From the NCBI RefSeq assembly GCF_002868715.1, contig NZ_PKLZ01000002.1:310001-374000 (forward strand): a DNA stretch of 64,000 nucleotides. The letters are read 5' to 3'. This stretch comes from Kineobactrum sediminis (GTDB lineage Bacteria; Pseudomonadota; Gammaproteobacteria; Pseudomonadales; Halieaceae). The notes beneath the pieces are model-generated. The model did no database searches and was not told the origin of the DNA. It saw nothing but the letters and a program-made list of their open reading frames with translations. This document shows positions 34,322 through 42,650 of the stretch, in pieces. The number at the start of each line of letters is the position of its first letter. The first letter of the stretch is position 1. The position numbers and the translations under genes are program-made.

Positions 34322-37228
34322 TCAGAACACTACGGTCACTTCGTTGGAGCAATCGCTTTCGCTATTGCACGCCTGGTAACGATAGCTGCCGCTCCCTTTG
34401 CCAAGCGTTTCGCTCCAGGCCGTACCTTCGACGTCTGCCACGAAGATACCGTCGCGATAAAGCCAAGCACTGGTCACACCCTGCCATGACAAGTCCACAG
34501 TCTGAACGCCCTTTTCCTTGTAGGCATTGGCTTGCAGGCTTATTTCTGTCGCGCTTGATGTGGTGGCGGAATCGACATTCGATGGTTCACTGCTGCCCGC
34601 TGTGTTGAAGGCAGTTACCCGGTAGCTGTAGGTGGTTGCCGCACTAAGTCCACTGTCGATAAAGCTGGTAGAGTCGGTGCCGACACTGGCAACCAGCATC
34701 CAGCTGTTGCCCCCATCAACTGAACGCTCAACCCGGAACCCTGCTTCATCTGTCGCATTATCCTGCCAGGACAAATTGATAGCGGTTGCCGACACGGTAC
34801 CGGCTACCAAGTGGGTGGCCGCGGCCGGCACGCTGGCAGTGTCAGTACTGTCAGTGCGTACCACCAATTGGTCGATATAGACCGTGTCGAGCTGGTTGTT
34901 GCCGCTGTTACGGTCGCTGTCGCGCACGATAAGACGGAACTGGCCACCCGCCGCAGGCAGTATTGCGGAGAAGCTGGAGGCGGCAGTGCCCAGCTGAATT
35001 GGCAGTGTGGTTTCGGCACCGTCGTTCAGGGTATAGCTGAACGCCATGGTGTCGCCGTCAACGGACGCGCTGCGCCGGCCTGTAATCAATAAGGTTCGCA
35101 CCTCGCCCGCGACCAGGTCAAACAGCCAGCTGTGTTCCAGATAACTGTAACGGCTGCTTTTCCTGCCGCCTGACTCCATTTCGATGATGGCTTGCTCGTT
35201 GCCGTCCTGTGCGCGGGTATCCAGATAGGATCCCGAAACTGTGCCGGCACTGGTTATCTCACCGGTAGCGAACTGGTCAACAGAGAGTGGCGCGTCGATA
35301 ACGATATCCAGCTGTGCCACGTCGCTGGCGCCGAAATCGTCGGTAACGGTCAGGCTGGCGGTGAAGTTGCCCCCCATGGTGTAGGTGTGTTCGGGGTTGG
35401 CGGTGGTGGTACTGGCGCCATCGCCAAAGGTCCATTGATAGTGGGTAATGCTGCCGGCAGTGTCCTGGTCATAGGAGTTGCCACCGGTGAATTGTATGCT
35501 CACGGGCGCAGTGCCACTGAGCTTGTCGGCCTGGGCGACCGCGATGGGCGCCTGATTGTCGACCACGATGTCCAGGCTGTCGCTCGCGGTCAATCCGTCC
35601 GCACTGCTCACGGTGAGGGTGGCGGTGTAGTTGCCTGGCGCTGCATAGGTGTGGTTGCTGAGTTCACCACTGGCGCTGGCGCCGTCGCCAAAATCCCATG
35701 CCCAGCTGATGGCGTCCACTGAGCTGCCGCCGTCAAAGGCAACGTAAAGGGGTGCGATACCGGCGCTGTAGCCAGGCGCTGTCGCAACGGCCTGTGGTGC
35801 CAGCAGATCATTTGGCGCGGCGACGGTGCCGTTGATGACATAGCGGCCCAGGCTGCCGTAATCGCTGTAACCATCCCCCTGGGGATTGCCTTCACCAATG
35901 CCTTCCACCCGCAGGAAAAATTCACCTGCCGGCAGCGTTATGTTGATGCTGGCACCGAGTGCGCCGATGGGGTTACTGCTGGCCACCAGGTTGGCATTGC
36001 TGTCAAAAAGGGTGGCGCTGATATCGAGGTTCGGGCTGAAGGGCGCGGGTGCTGCCACAATGCTGAAATCACCGGCACCGGCGAGGATCCGGAACATGTC
36101 CAGATCCCGACCTGTGTGAATCAGGCCAGCACTGGTGATACCGTCAACGGCACCGTCGGAGATCACCAGGACGTCCGACGCGGTTGCAATACCGTCACCG
36201 TGATCATCGCTGACCAGGGGGGCACCATTGGCGACAATTCGCCCCAGGTCGTCCTCGGCATTGTCGGCGCCGCTGTACTCACCCTTGCTCCATTGGACCA
36301 GTGGCTTGTAATAGCCGACTCCCATGATGGGTGCCCAGCCAGTGTCGCCCGTGCCGTGTCCCGTATAATAGGCGTCGCCACCGCTAACCCCATCGTGGCT
36401 CAGGCCAAGATTGTGACCGGCCTCGTGAGAGACTGCCTCACCGGCACCGGAGACTCCCGTATTGAAGACAAAGGCAGGCAGGTAGTAATCGCTATCAAGG
36501 GAAAATACCCCCACATAAGCAAAGCCGCCGCAGCCACAGTTGGCAAAATTGTCGCTGGTAATGACCACCCGTGTGCCAAAGTAGGGGTCGCTGTTGTCTG
36601 TGCGGGTGATGGCATTTTGCCCGGGGTCACTGGTGGTGACATTGACGTCAAACGGTGCGTAATCCTCTGCTACTTTGCGCCAGATATTCTGTATGTCAGC
36701 CAGTTCCTGGTCGGAAAAAGCCGGGTCGGCATCCAGGCTGTAGGCTGGGGAGACAATGGGATCGGTTTTGAAGTTCTGGTTCCAGGCGGTGCCGGAGGTG
36801 CTGTGGCCGGTGAAATCCAGGTAGATTACCCGCGGCGCGTCCGGCTTGCTCTGTAGCGCAAAAGTATCCGCCAGCGGGAAAGGCGCGCTTTGCATTACAT
36901 CTGTGGCGCCGCTATCGGTTGGCTCCGGCGGTTTTGGGTCGATAAAGTAGGCCCGGCCGCGGGTGTCGATCCAAAGCGTTTTGTCCGCGCGCAGCATGCG
37001 CGCGAATTCGGACGTTGTATAGCCATGGCAGGCTGCCACTGCGGGTAACGTGGCACCGAGCGCCGCAACGGCCGCGTTGCCGTTGGCGGCCGCGGGCAAG
37101 CTGACCCGCGGACAGTCCGGTAATGGCTGGGGCAGCTGCTGCGCATGGCTGGTGGCGGCCATGATGCAGCCCAGGAGCGGAAGTGCCGAGTGCTGCAACA
37201 GGCAGGAAAAGAGGCTTTTCGTGTTCAT
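34322..37228 (-). CDS. Secreted multidomain zinc metalloprotease with PPC, PKD and fibronectin domains
   Basis: A 968-residue exported protein. A signal peptide ends near residue 29 (SHA-QQ). A metzincin-type catalytic domain carries the zinc motif HEAGHNLGLSH at 268-278, with histidines 268, 272 and 278 and catalytic glutamate 269. A PPC-like domain (about 390-480) is followed by two PKD domains (about 490-575 and 578-660; both contain WxFGDGAS), a beta-sandwich region (about 665-800) and a fibronectin type III domain (about 805-895). A last beta domain contains TVDLSWQGVTSAWLYRDG. It probably degrades extracellular protein. The start is taken at MNTKSLFSC with the signal peptide, not 23 codons upstream. 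The N-terminal region may be a propeptide. Confidence 0.9.
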   Translation of the reverse strand: MNTKSLFSCLLQHSALPLLGCIMAATSHAQQLPQPLPDCPRVSLPAAANGNAAVAALGATLPAVAACHGYTTSEFARMLRADKTLWIDTRGRAYFIDPKPPEPTDSGATDVMQSAPFPLADTFALQSKPDAPRVIYLDFTGHSTSGTAWNQNFKTDPIVSPAYSLDADPAFSDQELADIQNIWRKVAEDYAPFDVNVTTSDPGQNAITRTDNSDPYFGTRVVITSDNFANCGCGGFAYVGVFSLDSDYYLPAFVFNTGVSGAGEAVSHEAGHNLGLSHDGVSGGDAYYTGHGTGDTGWAPIMGVGYYKPLVQWSKGEYSGADNAEDDLGRIVANGAPLVSDDHGDGIATASDVLVISDGAVDGITSAGLIHTGRDLDMFRILAGAGDFSIVAAPAPFSPNLDISATLFDSNANLVASSNPIGALGASINITLPAGEFFLRVEGIGEGNPQGDGYSDYGSLGRYVINGTVAAPNDLLAPQAVATAPGYSAGIAPLYVAFDGGSSVDAISWAWDFGDGASASGELSNHTYAAPGNYTATLTVSSADGLTASDSLDIVVDNQAPIAVAQADKLSGTAPVSIQFTGGNSYDQDTAGSITHYQWTFGDGASTTTANPEHTYTMGGNFTASLTVTDDFGASDVAQLDIVIDAPLSVDQFATGEITSAGTVSGSYLDTRAQDGNEQAIIEMESGGRKSSRYSYLEHSWLFDLVAGEVRTLLITGRRSASVDGDTMAFSYTLNDGAETTLPIQLGTAASSFSAILPAAGGQFRLIVRDSDRNSGNNQLDTVYIDQLVVRTDSTDTASVPAAATHLVAGTVSATAINLSWQDNATDEAGFRVERSVDGGNSWMLVASVGTDSTSFIDSGLSAATTYSYRVTAFNTAGSSEPSNVDSATTSSATEISLQANAYKEKGVQTVDLSWQGVTSAWLYRDGIFVADVEGTAWSETLGKGSGSYRYQACNSESDCSNEVTVVF

Positions 37229-37374
37229 GTGTTCTTCTCGTAGGTGCGTGACAGCGATCATCGCGCCCCGGGATGGGCCCACAAACGCCTGGTTCAAGTG
37301 AAGCTATGACGCAGCGTATTGCGCTGCAAGTTTTTTCCGGACATTTCCCCAATCAGGTCGCCGGCACGGCAGTG

Positions 37375-38643
37375 CTACAGATCGACCCATTGCTTGGGAA
37401 TATTGTCTTCCACCAGTTCGTGGATACTGACACTGATGATGTTGTGCTCGGCGCCCACTTCCTCGGCGAAACGGGACTGTTTGCTACTGCGCGCAATCAC
37501 CATGGCATTGGGGAAATTGCGGCGTAGCCACAGGGCGGTGCGCAGATTATCCTCCTCATGACCGGTACCGAGTACGAATATGAGATTGTAGGCGTCCTGC
37601 GGAATGTGAATATCTTCCCGCAGGCGCTGCCACACGGCCGGGTGGGAAATATCGCCCTCATAGACCTGGCGCCGGTAATCATCGGAAAAAGTCATCTGTT
37701 CCTCCGCGACCAGCACCCTCCGGACCGCGTCTTTTTCAATGATGGCTACAGTATCCAGCTCGCCCTGGGCATGCCGCTGGAGCTCTTCCAGCAAGGTCTG
37801 GCCAAAGCGCCCGAAACCGGCCAGTACGACGATGTCCTTGCCCTTCGATTTCTCGAAACGGTGCAGCATATGCCCATGCACCAGGCCATAGGAGGCAAGA
37901 TTATAGGAATTGAAGGTCTCGCAACTCTGGGCCACGCGGGTGGCCTGCATTGAGCGCATGAAACGCAGGTTCGCGCAGTGCATCACAATCCGTGGGCCTA
38001 TACCCGGTACCAGGTTGAGGATGGTGCTCACCGCTTCATAGCTGCGCAGGCTATTGTCCGACAGCAGCATTATCCGCTGCGCCCGCTTGACCCGCAGCTG
38101 GCGCAGGAAAAACTCGTGAGTCACATCACCGACCACGACCATGGCGTCATATTCTTCTCTCAGTTCGTCGATAACAGTGGGAAGAGGAGGTGCCCTGGAG
38201 ACGACTACGACAGGTACCCGGGGGTTGTGGCTGCGGAGTACCCGCAAGTAACTCAGGGTCAGCTCACCGGCGCCGATCACAACAACGTGATCGCGCAGCT
38301 TGCGCAGCTGGAATTGCTGCGGCGAAAGTGACTTGAGCAGCGCCTCAATCAGCGTCCAGGCGGCCAGTACCGGCGAGCCAAAGTAGGCCAGCCACAACAG
38401 TAGCCTGCCGTATAGCGGGCCTGCCACCGGCGTACCCAGCTCAACTCCACCGATCACGAACAGGCTCAGGCTGTAGTAGGCCTGCGAGAGCAGGTCCGCA
38501 GTGCCCACATCGGGTCGTTCGCTGACAATAACGCCGGAGGCAAAGCCCGCAAGACCGCAGGAAAAGAAAAATACAGCTCCCAGTAAACGCCATGAAAATG
38601 CGGCATTGCCGGAGGACGGGCTGGGCATAAAAGCAAATCTCAT
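37375..38643 (-). CDS. TrkA-N/RCK double-domain ion channel-like protein
   Basis: A 422-residue membrane protein. Two hydrophobic segments (about 18-42 and 80-100) flank a pore-like helix, followed by two NAD-binding RCK domains. The first begins HVVVIGAGELTLSYL and the second DIVVLAGFGRFGQTLL. The arrangement is that of a calcium- or nucleotide-gated potassium channel. However, the pore segment reads SLFVIGGVELGTPVAGPLYG, with no TVGYG or similar selectivity filter, so conduction of potassium is doubtful. The start at 38643 is preferred: the longer frame would run into the divergent lytic transglycosylase promoter and its first 48 residues lack channel character. No regulator is adjacent. 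Confidence 0.82.
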   Translation of the reverse strand: MRFAFMPSPSSGNAAFSWRLLGAVFFFSCGLAGFASGVIVSERPDVGTADLLSQAYYSLSLFVIGGVELGTPVAGPLYGRLLLWLAYFGSPVLAAWTLIEALLKSLSPQQFQLRKLRDHVVVIGAGELTLSYLRVLRSHNPRVPVVVVSRAPPLPTVIDELREEYDAMVVVGDVTHEFFLRQLRVKRAQRIMLLSDNSLRSYEAVSTILNLVPGIGPRIVMHCANLRFMRSMQATRVAQSCETFNSYNLASYGLVHGHMLHRFEKSKGKDIVVLAGFGRFGQTLLEELQRHAQGELDTVAIIEKDAVRRVLVAEEQMTFSDDYRRQVYEGDISHPAVWQRLREDIHIPQDAYNLIFVLGTGHEEDNLRTALWLRRNFPNAMVIARSSKQSRFAEEVGAEHNIISVSIHELVEDNIPKQWVDL

Positions 38644-38808
38644 GGTGGCCTTTTTGCCTCCATCATACGGAACCCCGGTCCGGGTTGTCACTGACACCAG
38701 ATGAAATCGGGTTTTCCCGGTTCTCGCACGATCAACCGACAACAGTTCTTGCCTCGACAGCCCGCTAGTGCAACCATTCCCATTCATGAACAGGAGGATT
38801 CCCGATTA

Positions 38809-39996
38809 ATGAAGGCGCGCATAGGTATACTGTTTTTTATCCTCTCAGCCAGTTCTTCGCTGGCTGCGGGGAACGAATTCCCCCAGTGCCTGGCAGGCCT
38901 GCAGGAGCAGGCGCGAGAGGCCCGGGTGGCACCGTGGATTGTGGATGAGGTGGTGCCGGCCCTCGAGCCCCAGGCCCGGGTGCTGGAACTGGACCGGAAA
39001 CAGCCGGAGTTTGTCCAGACCTTCGCCGGCTACCTGAATGCCCGTGTTACCCAGGCCCGGGTTGATAAAGGGCGCGCGCTTTACCAGCGACACAGAGAGT
39101 TTCTGGATCAGCTGCAACGGCAATATGGCATACCGGGACAATACCTGGTCGCTTTCTGGGGACTCGAAACCAACTTTGGCAGTTACCTGGGCACCATGCC
39201 GACGCTGGACTCACTGGCCACGCTGGCGTGTGATCCCAGGCGCAGTGCTTTCTTCACCACTGAATTCATCGCCGCACTGCAACTGATGGAACGCGAGAAT
39301 CTGCAGCCTGAACAGCTGCGTGGATCCTGGGCAGGCGCAGTTGGCCATACCCAGTTCATGCCGTCTTCCTATCTCAGGTACGCAGTTGATGGCGATGGCG
39401 ATGGCAAGGTGAACCTCTGGCAGAGCGAGCGCGATGCGATCGCGTCCGGTGCCAACTTCCTGGAACAATTGGGCTGGACCACCGGCTTGCGCTGGGGCCG
39501 TGAGGTCACCCTGCCTGCGGAGTTCCGTTTTGATACGGTGGGCGCGGGCAAGGAGCGGCCCCTGGTGGAGTGGGCCCGGCTGGGTGTGCGTCGCAGTGAT
39601 GGCAGTCCGCTGCCCACAGCGCCTGTAGAGGCGAGCCTGCTGTTGCCGGCCGGGGCGGCGGGGCCTGCTTTTCTGGTCTATGCCAATTTCGAGGTGATTA
39701 TGCGCTGGAACCGCTCGGAATCCTATGGTCTCGCGGTGGGCTACCTGGCGGACAGGATAGCCGGTGGTGGAACCCTGAAACGACCGCCACCGACCGACCA
39801 GCAACCGCTGTCGCGAGAGAAGGTGAAGGTTGTTCAGCGGCAGCTTAATGAGCTGGGTTTTCCGGCGGGTCCCGAGGATGGTATTTTCGGCTCCGGAACC
39901 CGGTCCGCGCTTAGCGCTTTCCAGCTGGCCAGGGGGCTGGTGGCAGACGGTTATCCCGATAATGACAGTTTGCAGCGGCTGGGTGTCTCGCCCTAG
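38809..39996 (+). CDS. Lytic murein transglycosylase (MltB family) with peptidoglycan-binding domain
   Basis: A 395-residue exported muramidase. A signal peptide covers about residues 1-20 (ILSASSSLAAG). The catalytic domain (about 25-310) holds the general acid in WGLETNFGSYLG and the typical AGAVGHTQFMPSSYL and DGDGDGKVNLW. A PG_binding_1 domain sits at the C terminus (about 330-395; VVQRQLNELGFPAGPEDGIFG). It cleaves glycan strands with formation of 1,6-anhydro-muramic acid. AGGAGG lies nine bases before the ATG at 38809; the longer frame from 38701 would overlap the divergent channel gene's 5' region. It is the last chromosomal gene before the defence cassette. Confidence 0.93.
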   Translation: MKARIGILFFILSASSSLAAGNEFPQCLAGLQEQAREARVAPWIVDEVVPALEPQARVLELDRKQPEFVQTFAGYLNARVTQARVDKGRALYQRHREFLDQLQRQYGIPGQYLVAFWGLETNFGSYLGTMPTLDSLATLACDPRRSAFFTTEFIAALQLMERENLQPEQLRGSWAGAVGHTQFMPSSYLRYAVDGDGDGKVNLWQSERDAIASGANFLEQLGWTTGLRWGREVTLPAEFRFDTVGAGKERPLVEWARLGVRRSDGSPLPTAPVEASLLLPAGAAGPAFLVYANFEVIMRWNRSESYGLAVGYLADRIAGGGTLKRPPPTDQQPLSREKVKVVQRQLNELGFPAGPEDGIFGSGTRSALSAFQLARGLVADGYPDNDSLQRLGVSP

Positions 39997-40060
39997 TCGC
40001 TTGCAAGAGAGGAGGAGCTCATACACAGTAATTAAACCATAGGGTATATGGCGGCCGTAA

Positions 40061-40090
40061 TTGCCAAGAAGTCCCCGCCGAGAGTACACT
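40061..40090 (+). promoter_or_regulatory. Candidate sigma-70 promoter of the toxin-antitoxin/Wadjet operon
   Basis: TTGCCA (40061-40066), an 18-base spacer and TACACT (40085-40090) stand about 35 bases before the antitoxin ATG. The -35 matches five of six consensus bases. The -10 lies inside the palindromic operator, as expected for an autorepressed toxin-antitoxin promoter. No other promoter is apparent between here and the Wadjet genes. Confidence 0.5.
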
Positions 40091-40102
40091 AGTTGTGTAC
40101 AC
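40084..40102. promoter_or_regulatory. Palindromic operator, probable Phd/YefM-type binding site
   Basis: GTACAC (40084-40089) and GTGTAC (40095-40100) form an inverted repeat with a five-base spacer. The right arm extends to the perfect palindrome GTGTACAC. Phd/YefM antitoxins are known to bind sites with a TGTACA-like core. The operator overlaps the -10 box, so binding would block transcription of the whole cassette. Confidence 0.55.
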
Positions 40103-40123
40103 GTAAAGGGTGAGGTGACCACC

Positions 40124-40360
40124 ATGCAAACGATCAATGTTCGGGAAACTCGGGAAAGGTTGTCAAATCTTCTGGACGCTGTGGCCGCAGGAGAAGAGGT
40201 ACTGATTCTGCGCTACGGCAAACCTGCCGCGCGTCTGACCGCAGCCCTGCCCGAAAAGATCCAGTTTCCAAACCGTTCAGAACTCAGGGCGTCTCTGCCA
40301 CCCGCCCGGGAAAGCGCTGCCCAAGCGGTGCGGGAACTTAGGGATGAAGAGCGCTATTGA
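40124..40360 (+). CDS. Type II toxin-antitoxin antitoxin, Phd/YefM family
   Basis: A 78-residue protein with the N-terminal Phd/YefM DNA-binding fold (MQTINVRETRERLSNLLDAV), the beta strand EEVLILRYGKPAARLTAAL and a C-terminal toxin-binding tail. It should neutralise the adjacent PIN toxin and repress its own promoter. GAGGTG precedes the ATG at 40124; the frame is open further upstream but would cover the promoter. The stop TGA overlaps the toxin ATG by one base (TGATG), ensuring coupled translation. It is the first gene of a cassette that continues into jetA. Confidence 0.88.
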   Translation: MQTINVRETRERLSNLLDAVAAGEEVLILRYGKPAARLTAALPEKIQFPNRSELRASLPPARESAAQAVRELRDEERY

Positions 40361-40794
40361 TGTTGTACTTCGATACAAGCGCCGTTCTTCCCTACTACCG
40401 ACAAGAGCACGCTAGCGATAGTGTTCAGGTTTTGCTTGATTCCCAGACCAAGCCTGTTCTTATCAGTCATCTTACTGAAGTTGAGGTGGCAAGCGCACTG
40501 GCCCGATGGGTTCGGATGGGAGAGCTCAGCGAACCCCAGGCGAACCGAATCGAAAGCGCGTTCCATGATGATGTTAGTCATGGCCGTTTCAGCCTGTGCT
40601 CGATTCAAACGACCCACTATCAACGCGCCAGCCACTGGATTGGGACAAGGAAGACAAGCTTGAGGACGTTGGACGCACTTCACCTGGCATGCGCAGAATA
40701 TTACCAGGCGCATTTGATCAGTGAGGACAAGGCGTTAGTGGACGCGGCTGTTTTCTTTGGCATAGACGCCCGCCTTGCCTCAAAGGGCGCCTGA
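40360..40794 (+). CDS. vapC: PIN-domain ribonuclease toxin (VapC family)
   Basis: A 144-residue PIN-domain protein. The magnesium-binding acidic residues are present in FDTSAVL, HLTEVEVASAL, RTLDALHLA and ISEDKALVDAA, so the nuclease should be active. VapC toxins cleave tRNA or rRNA when freed from the antitoxin. The pairing with a Phd-type antitoxin, in place of VapB, is common. The ATG overlaps the antitoxin stop by one base. The stop is only five bases before the jetA ATG, so the toxin gene is physically joined to the Wadjet operon. Confidence 0.9.
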   Translation: MLYFDTSAVLPYYRQEHASDSVQVLLDSQTKPVLISHLTEVEVASALARWVRMGELSEPQANRIESAFHDDVSHGRFSLCSIQTTHYQRASHWIGTRKTSLRTLDALHLACAEYYQAHLISEDKALVDAAVFFGIDARLASKGA

Positions 40795-40799
40795 GCACC

Positions 40800-42074
40800 A
40801 TGGCTAGCCCCAAACACCTTACTCGAACACTTTTTGAGCACTGGGAAACCGTCGAGGCATTGGTCAGGGCCACCCGAGAAATGCCGGCGTTCTCCGAGGA
40901 GCAGGTCCTTGCTGCAATTCGCCAGGCTCAGCCGGCCCTTGACGATATTCAAGTCAACGATGCCCTACGCAGGCTTTTTGCAAGTGGCGTACTGGAGATC
41001 CAGAGTCGCTCGGAAAGCTTTGTGGTCAATGCCCATGTGCTTGAGTATGTGCGTGGCCTGACCCATGAACACGAACTGGGACTGTCTTCAGTCATTCAGG
41101 CGCGAATCGAAGCGATTCGTGGCGCGACACAGACCCTCACCGCCGGCATCGAAGCCGGAGATACCGGCCAGCAGACTCAGGCCATTAACCGACTATCTAC
41201 CCTTTTCAGAGATATTGCCCGCCAGCTGGAGCAGGACCGTCACGCGATTGCCGAGCTGGCCGAACAGGCTAAATCAGCGGACACCCGGGCGCCTATCGCA
41301 AAACGCTACAAGTCCGTTCTTGACGCCTACGCCCAATATGTCGAACCGATGAACGAGATGATGGACTCCGGTCCTTCCGGCATTTTCTACCATCATCTCG
41401 CCGCAGCCGAAGACGCCCTCGACCTCGGCTACAACCACCTGGTCACCAAAGGCGCTCTCTATAGCCACCTCAACCGTCTCAGGCACGTTGGCTATCAGGC
41501 CAAGGAACTGAGGCGACTCGGGCGAGTCACGGCTCAGCAATGTGCAGACATTCTGCTGCCTCTTCGAGAAGAAGCGCGCCAGCATAACAATCTCTCCTCG
41601 GCCATTAGCCGGCTGTTGGGTCAGGTGCGCAAAAAAGGGCTCAACGGTACGCTTCGCAAAAGGCAGGATCAGGCCTGGCTGCCGGTATGGCGAGTGAATC
41701 AGAGCCGCAGCGTGTCGGTGGGTGACGAGGTGAAAACAATCATGGCCGAGGCCAGGCAGTTTGAGCCAGATAAGCAAAACTTTCCGGACGAAGTGGATGC
41801 TTTTCCGGTGACCGTTGCTGAATGGATTGACGAAGATCAGCTCCGTCAACGATTGTCAGCTGATCTTCCGGTCAGCAATCTGCTGGAATGGCTGAAGCGC
41901 CACTACCTTTCCGTGCCTGACCAGGTTCTTCTGCGGCTTTACCATGACCTGGCACGTGAGGATCAATGGGAGATGGAACTGGAACCGGAACCCACAACAT
42001 TCGCCCTTTCGCAGGTTTTAGTGCATTACTGGCCCTACCGCCTGACGCAACCGATGAGCGAAACCCGTGAGTAA
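40800..42074 (+). CDS. jetA: Wadjet protein JetA (MukF-like kleisin)
   Basis: A 424-residue protein that, by position and architecture, is the kleisin subunit of a Wadjet complex. JetA bridges the SMC-like JetC dimer and binds two JetB subunits. An N-terminal winged-helix region (about 15-90) is followed by helix-rich segments (about 95-300) and a C-terminal winged-helix (about 360-415, ending VLVHYWPYRLTQP). Direct sequence identity to a named JetA family is not clear to me; the call depends on the order JetA-B-C-D and on the recognisable JetC and JetD. It starts five bases after the toxin stop. Its last eight bases overlap the GTG of jetB. Confidence 0.78.
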   Translation: MASPKHLTRTLFEHWETVEALVRATREMPAFSEEQVLAAIRQAQPALDDIQVNDALRRLFASGVLEIQSRSESFVVNAHVLEYVRGLTHEHELGLSSVIQARIEAIRGATQTLTAGIEAGDTGQQTQAINRLSTLFRDIARQLEQDRHAIAELAEQAKSADTRAPIAKRYKSVLDAYAQYVEPMNEMMDSGPSGIFYHHLAAAEDALDLGYNHLVTKGALYSHLNRLRHVGYQAKELRRLGRVTAQQCADILLPLREEARQHNNLSSAISRLLGQVRKKGLNGTLRKRQDQAWLPVWRVNQSRSVSVGDEVKTIMAEARQFEPDKQNFPDEVDAFPVTVAEWIDEDQLRQRLSADLPVSNLLEWLKRHYLSVPDQVLLRLYHDLAREDQWEMELEPEPTTFALSQVLVHYWPYRLTQPMSETRE

Positions 42075-42650
42075 TACCAGTCAATTCCAGCAAATCGCCA
42101 GCAACCTGCCCAACCTGGCCCTGCTTTTCCGCTGGTTCAACCGGGGCCGACACCTCAACCGGACTGCGGAACCGGTGTTATGGGAAGAGCTTGAACGCAA
42201 CCTCGACGACTATAGGGCCATTTTTACCGCATTGGGTTCTGAACTTCGCCTTGATGGCCGGGGCTTCGCCTGGTTTCATCAGGACGATGGCAGCAGCAAT
42301 ACCAATAAGGCCACCCGGCAGCTGGCCCTGTTGTTCATGGTCATTTTTGATACCCAGGCAGATGCCGGCATTCCTCTGATGAAATTGAGCACTGGCGTAT
42401 CGATCAGACCTTACTCACCACGGTTTTTGAGCAACATCAGGATTTGTTGGAAGCCGAGGAACTGGATCTGTCCGGCCTGGTGGGCCTGATGAAAACCGCC
42501 GAAAACTTCGGCTTCGCCCGTTTCGATTCCGGGGCCTGGCTGTTGTTGCCGGCTGTGTGTCGTTACCTGGATCATTACGAAGAACTGGCCAGCCAGGTGT
42601 ACCAGGATGAAGATGTTTCCTGGGTTGGCGATCAGGATGCCACCCTTTGA
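42067..42650 (+). pseudogene. jetB: Wadjet protein JetB (MukE-like), reading frame broken
   Basis: The frame opens at a GTG overlapping jetA by eight bases and encodes a MukE-like start (PNLALLFRWFNRGRHLNR) up to FMVIFDTQADAGIP. The same protein then continues in another frame as HWRIDQTLLTTVFEQHQDL and runs to a stop at 42650 (GDQDATL). Without correction the first frame ends in an unrelated tail at 42489. One missing base between about 42375 and 42393 would restore a protein of about 194 residues, the expected size. JetB links JetA to the JetC heads, so its loss would disable the system. A sequencing error, a true mutation or ribosomal frameshifting are all possible; no classic slippery heptamer is evident. 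Confidence 0.75.

Noticed and set aside
36116-36856. A 246-codon open frame antisense to the metalloprotease
   Set aside because: It covers the protease's zinc-binding region and looks like a shadow translation.
40061-40123. Longer antitoxin starting at 40061
   Set aside because: It would place the promoter and operator inside the coding region; the ATG at 40124 has a GAGGTG site and matches the family start.
42444-42650. A separate small gene after jetB
   Set aside because: It would need a TTG start without a ribosome binding site, and its sequence continues the jetB protein in the other frame, so it is the broken second half.
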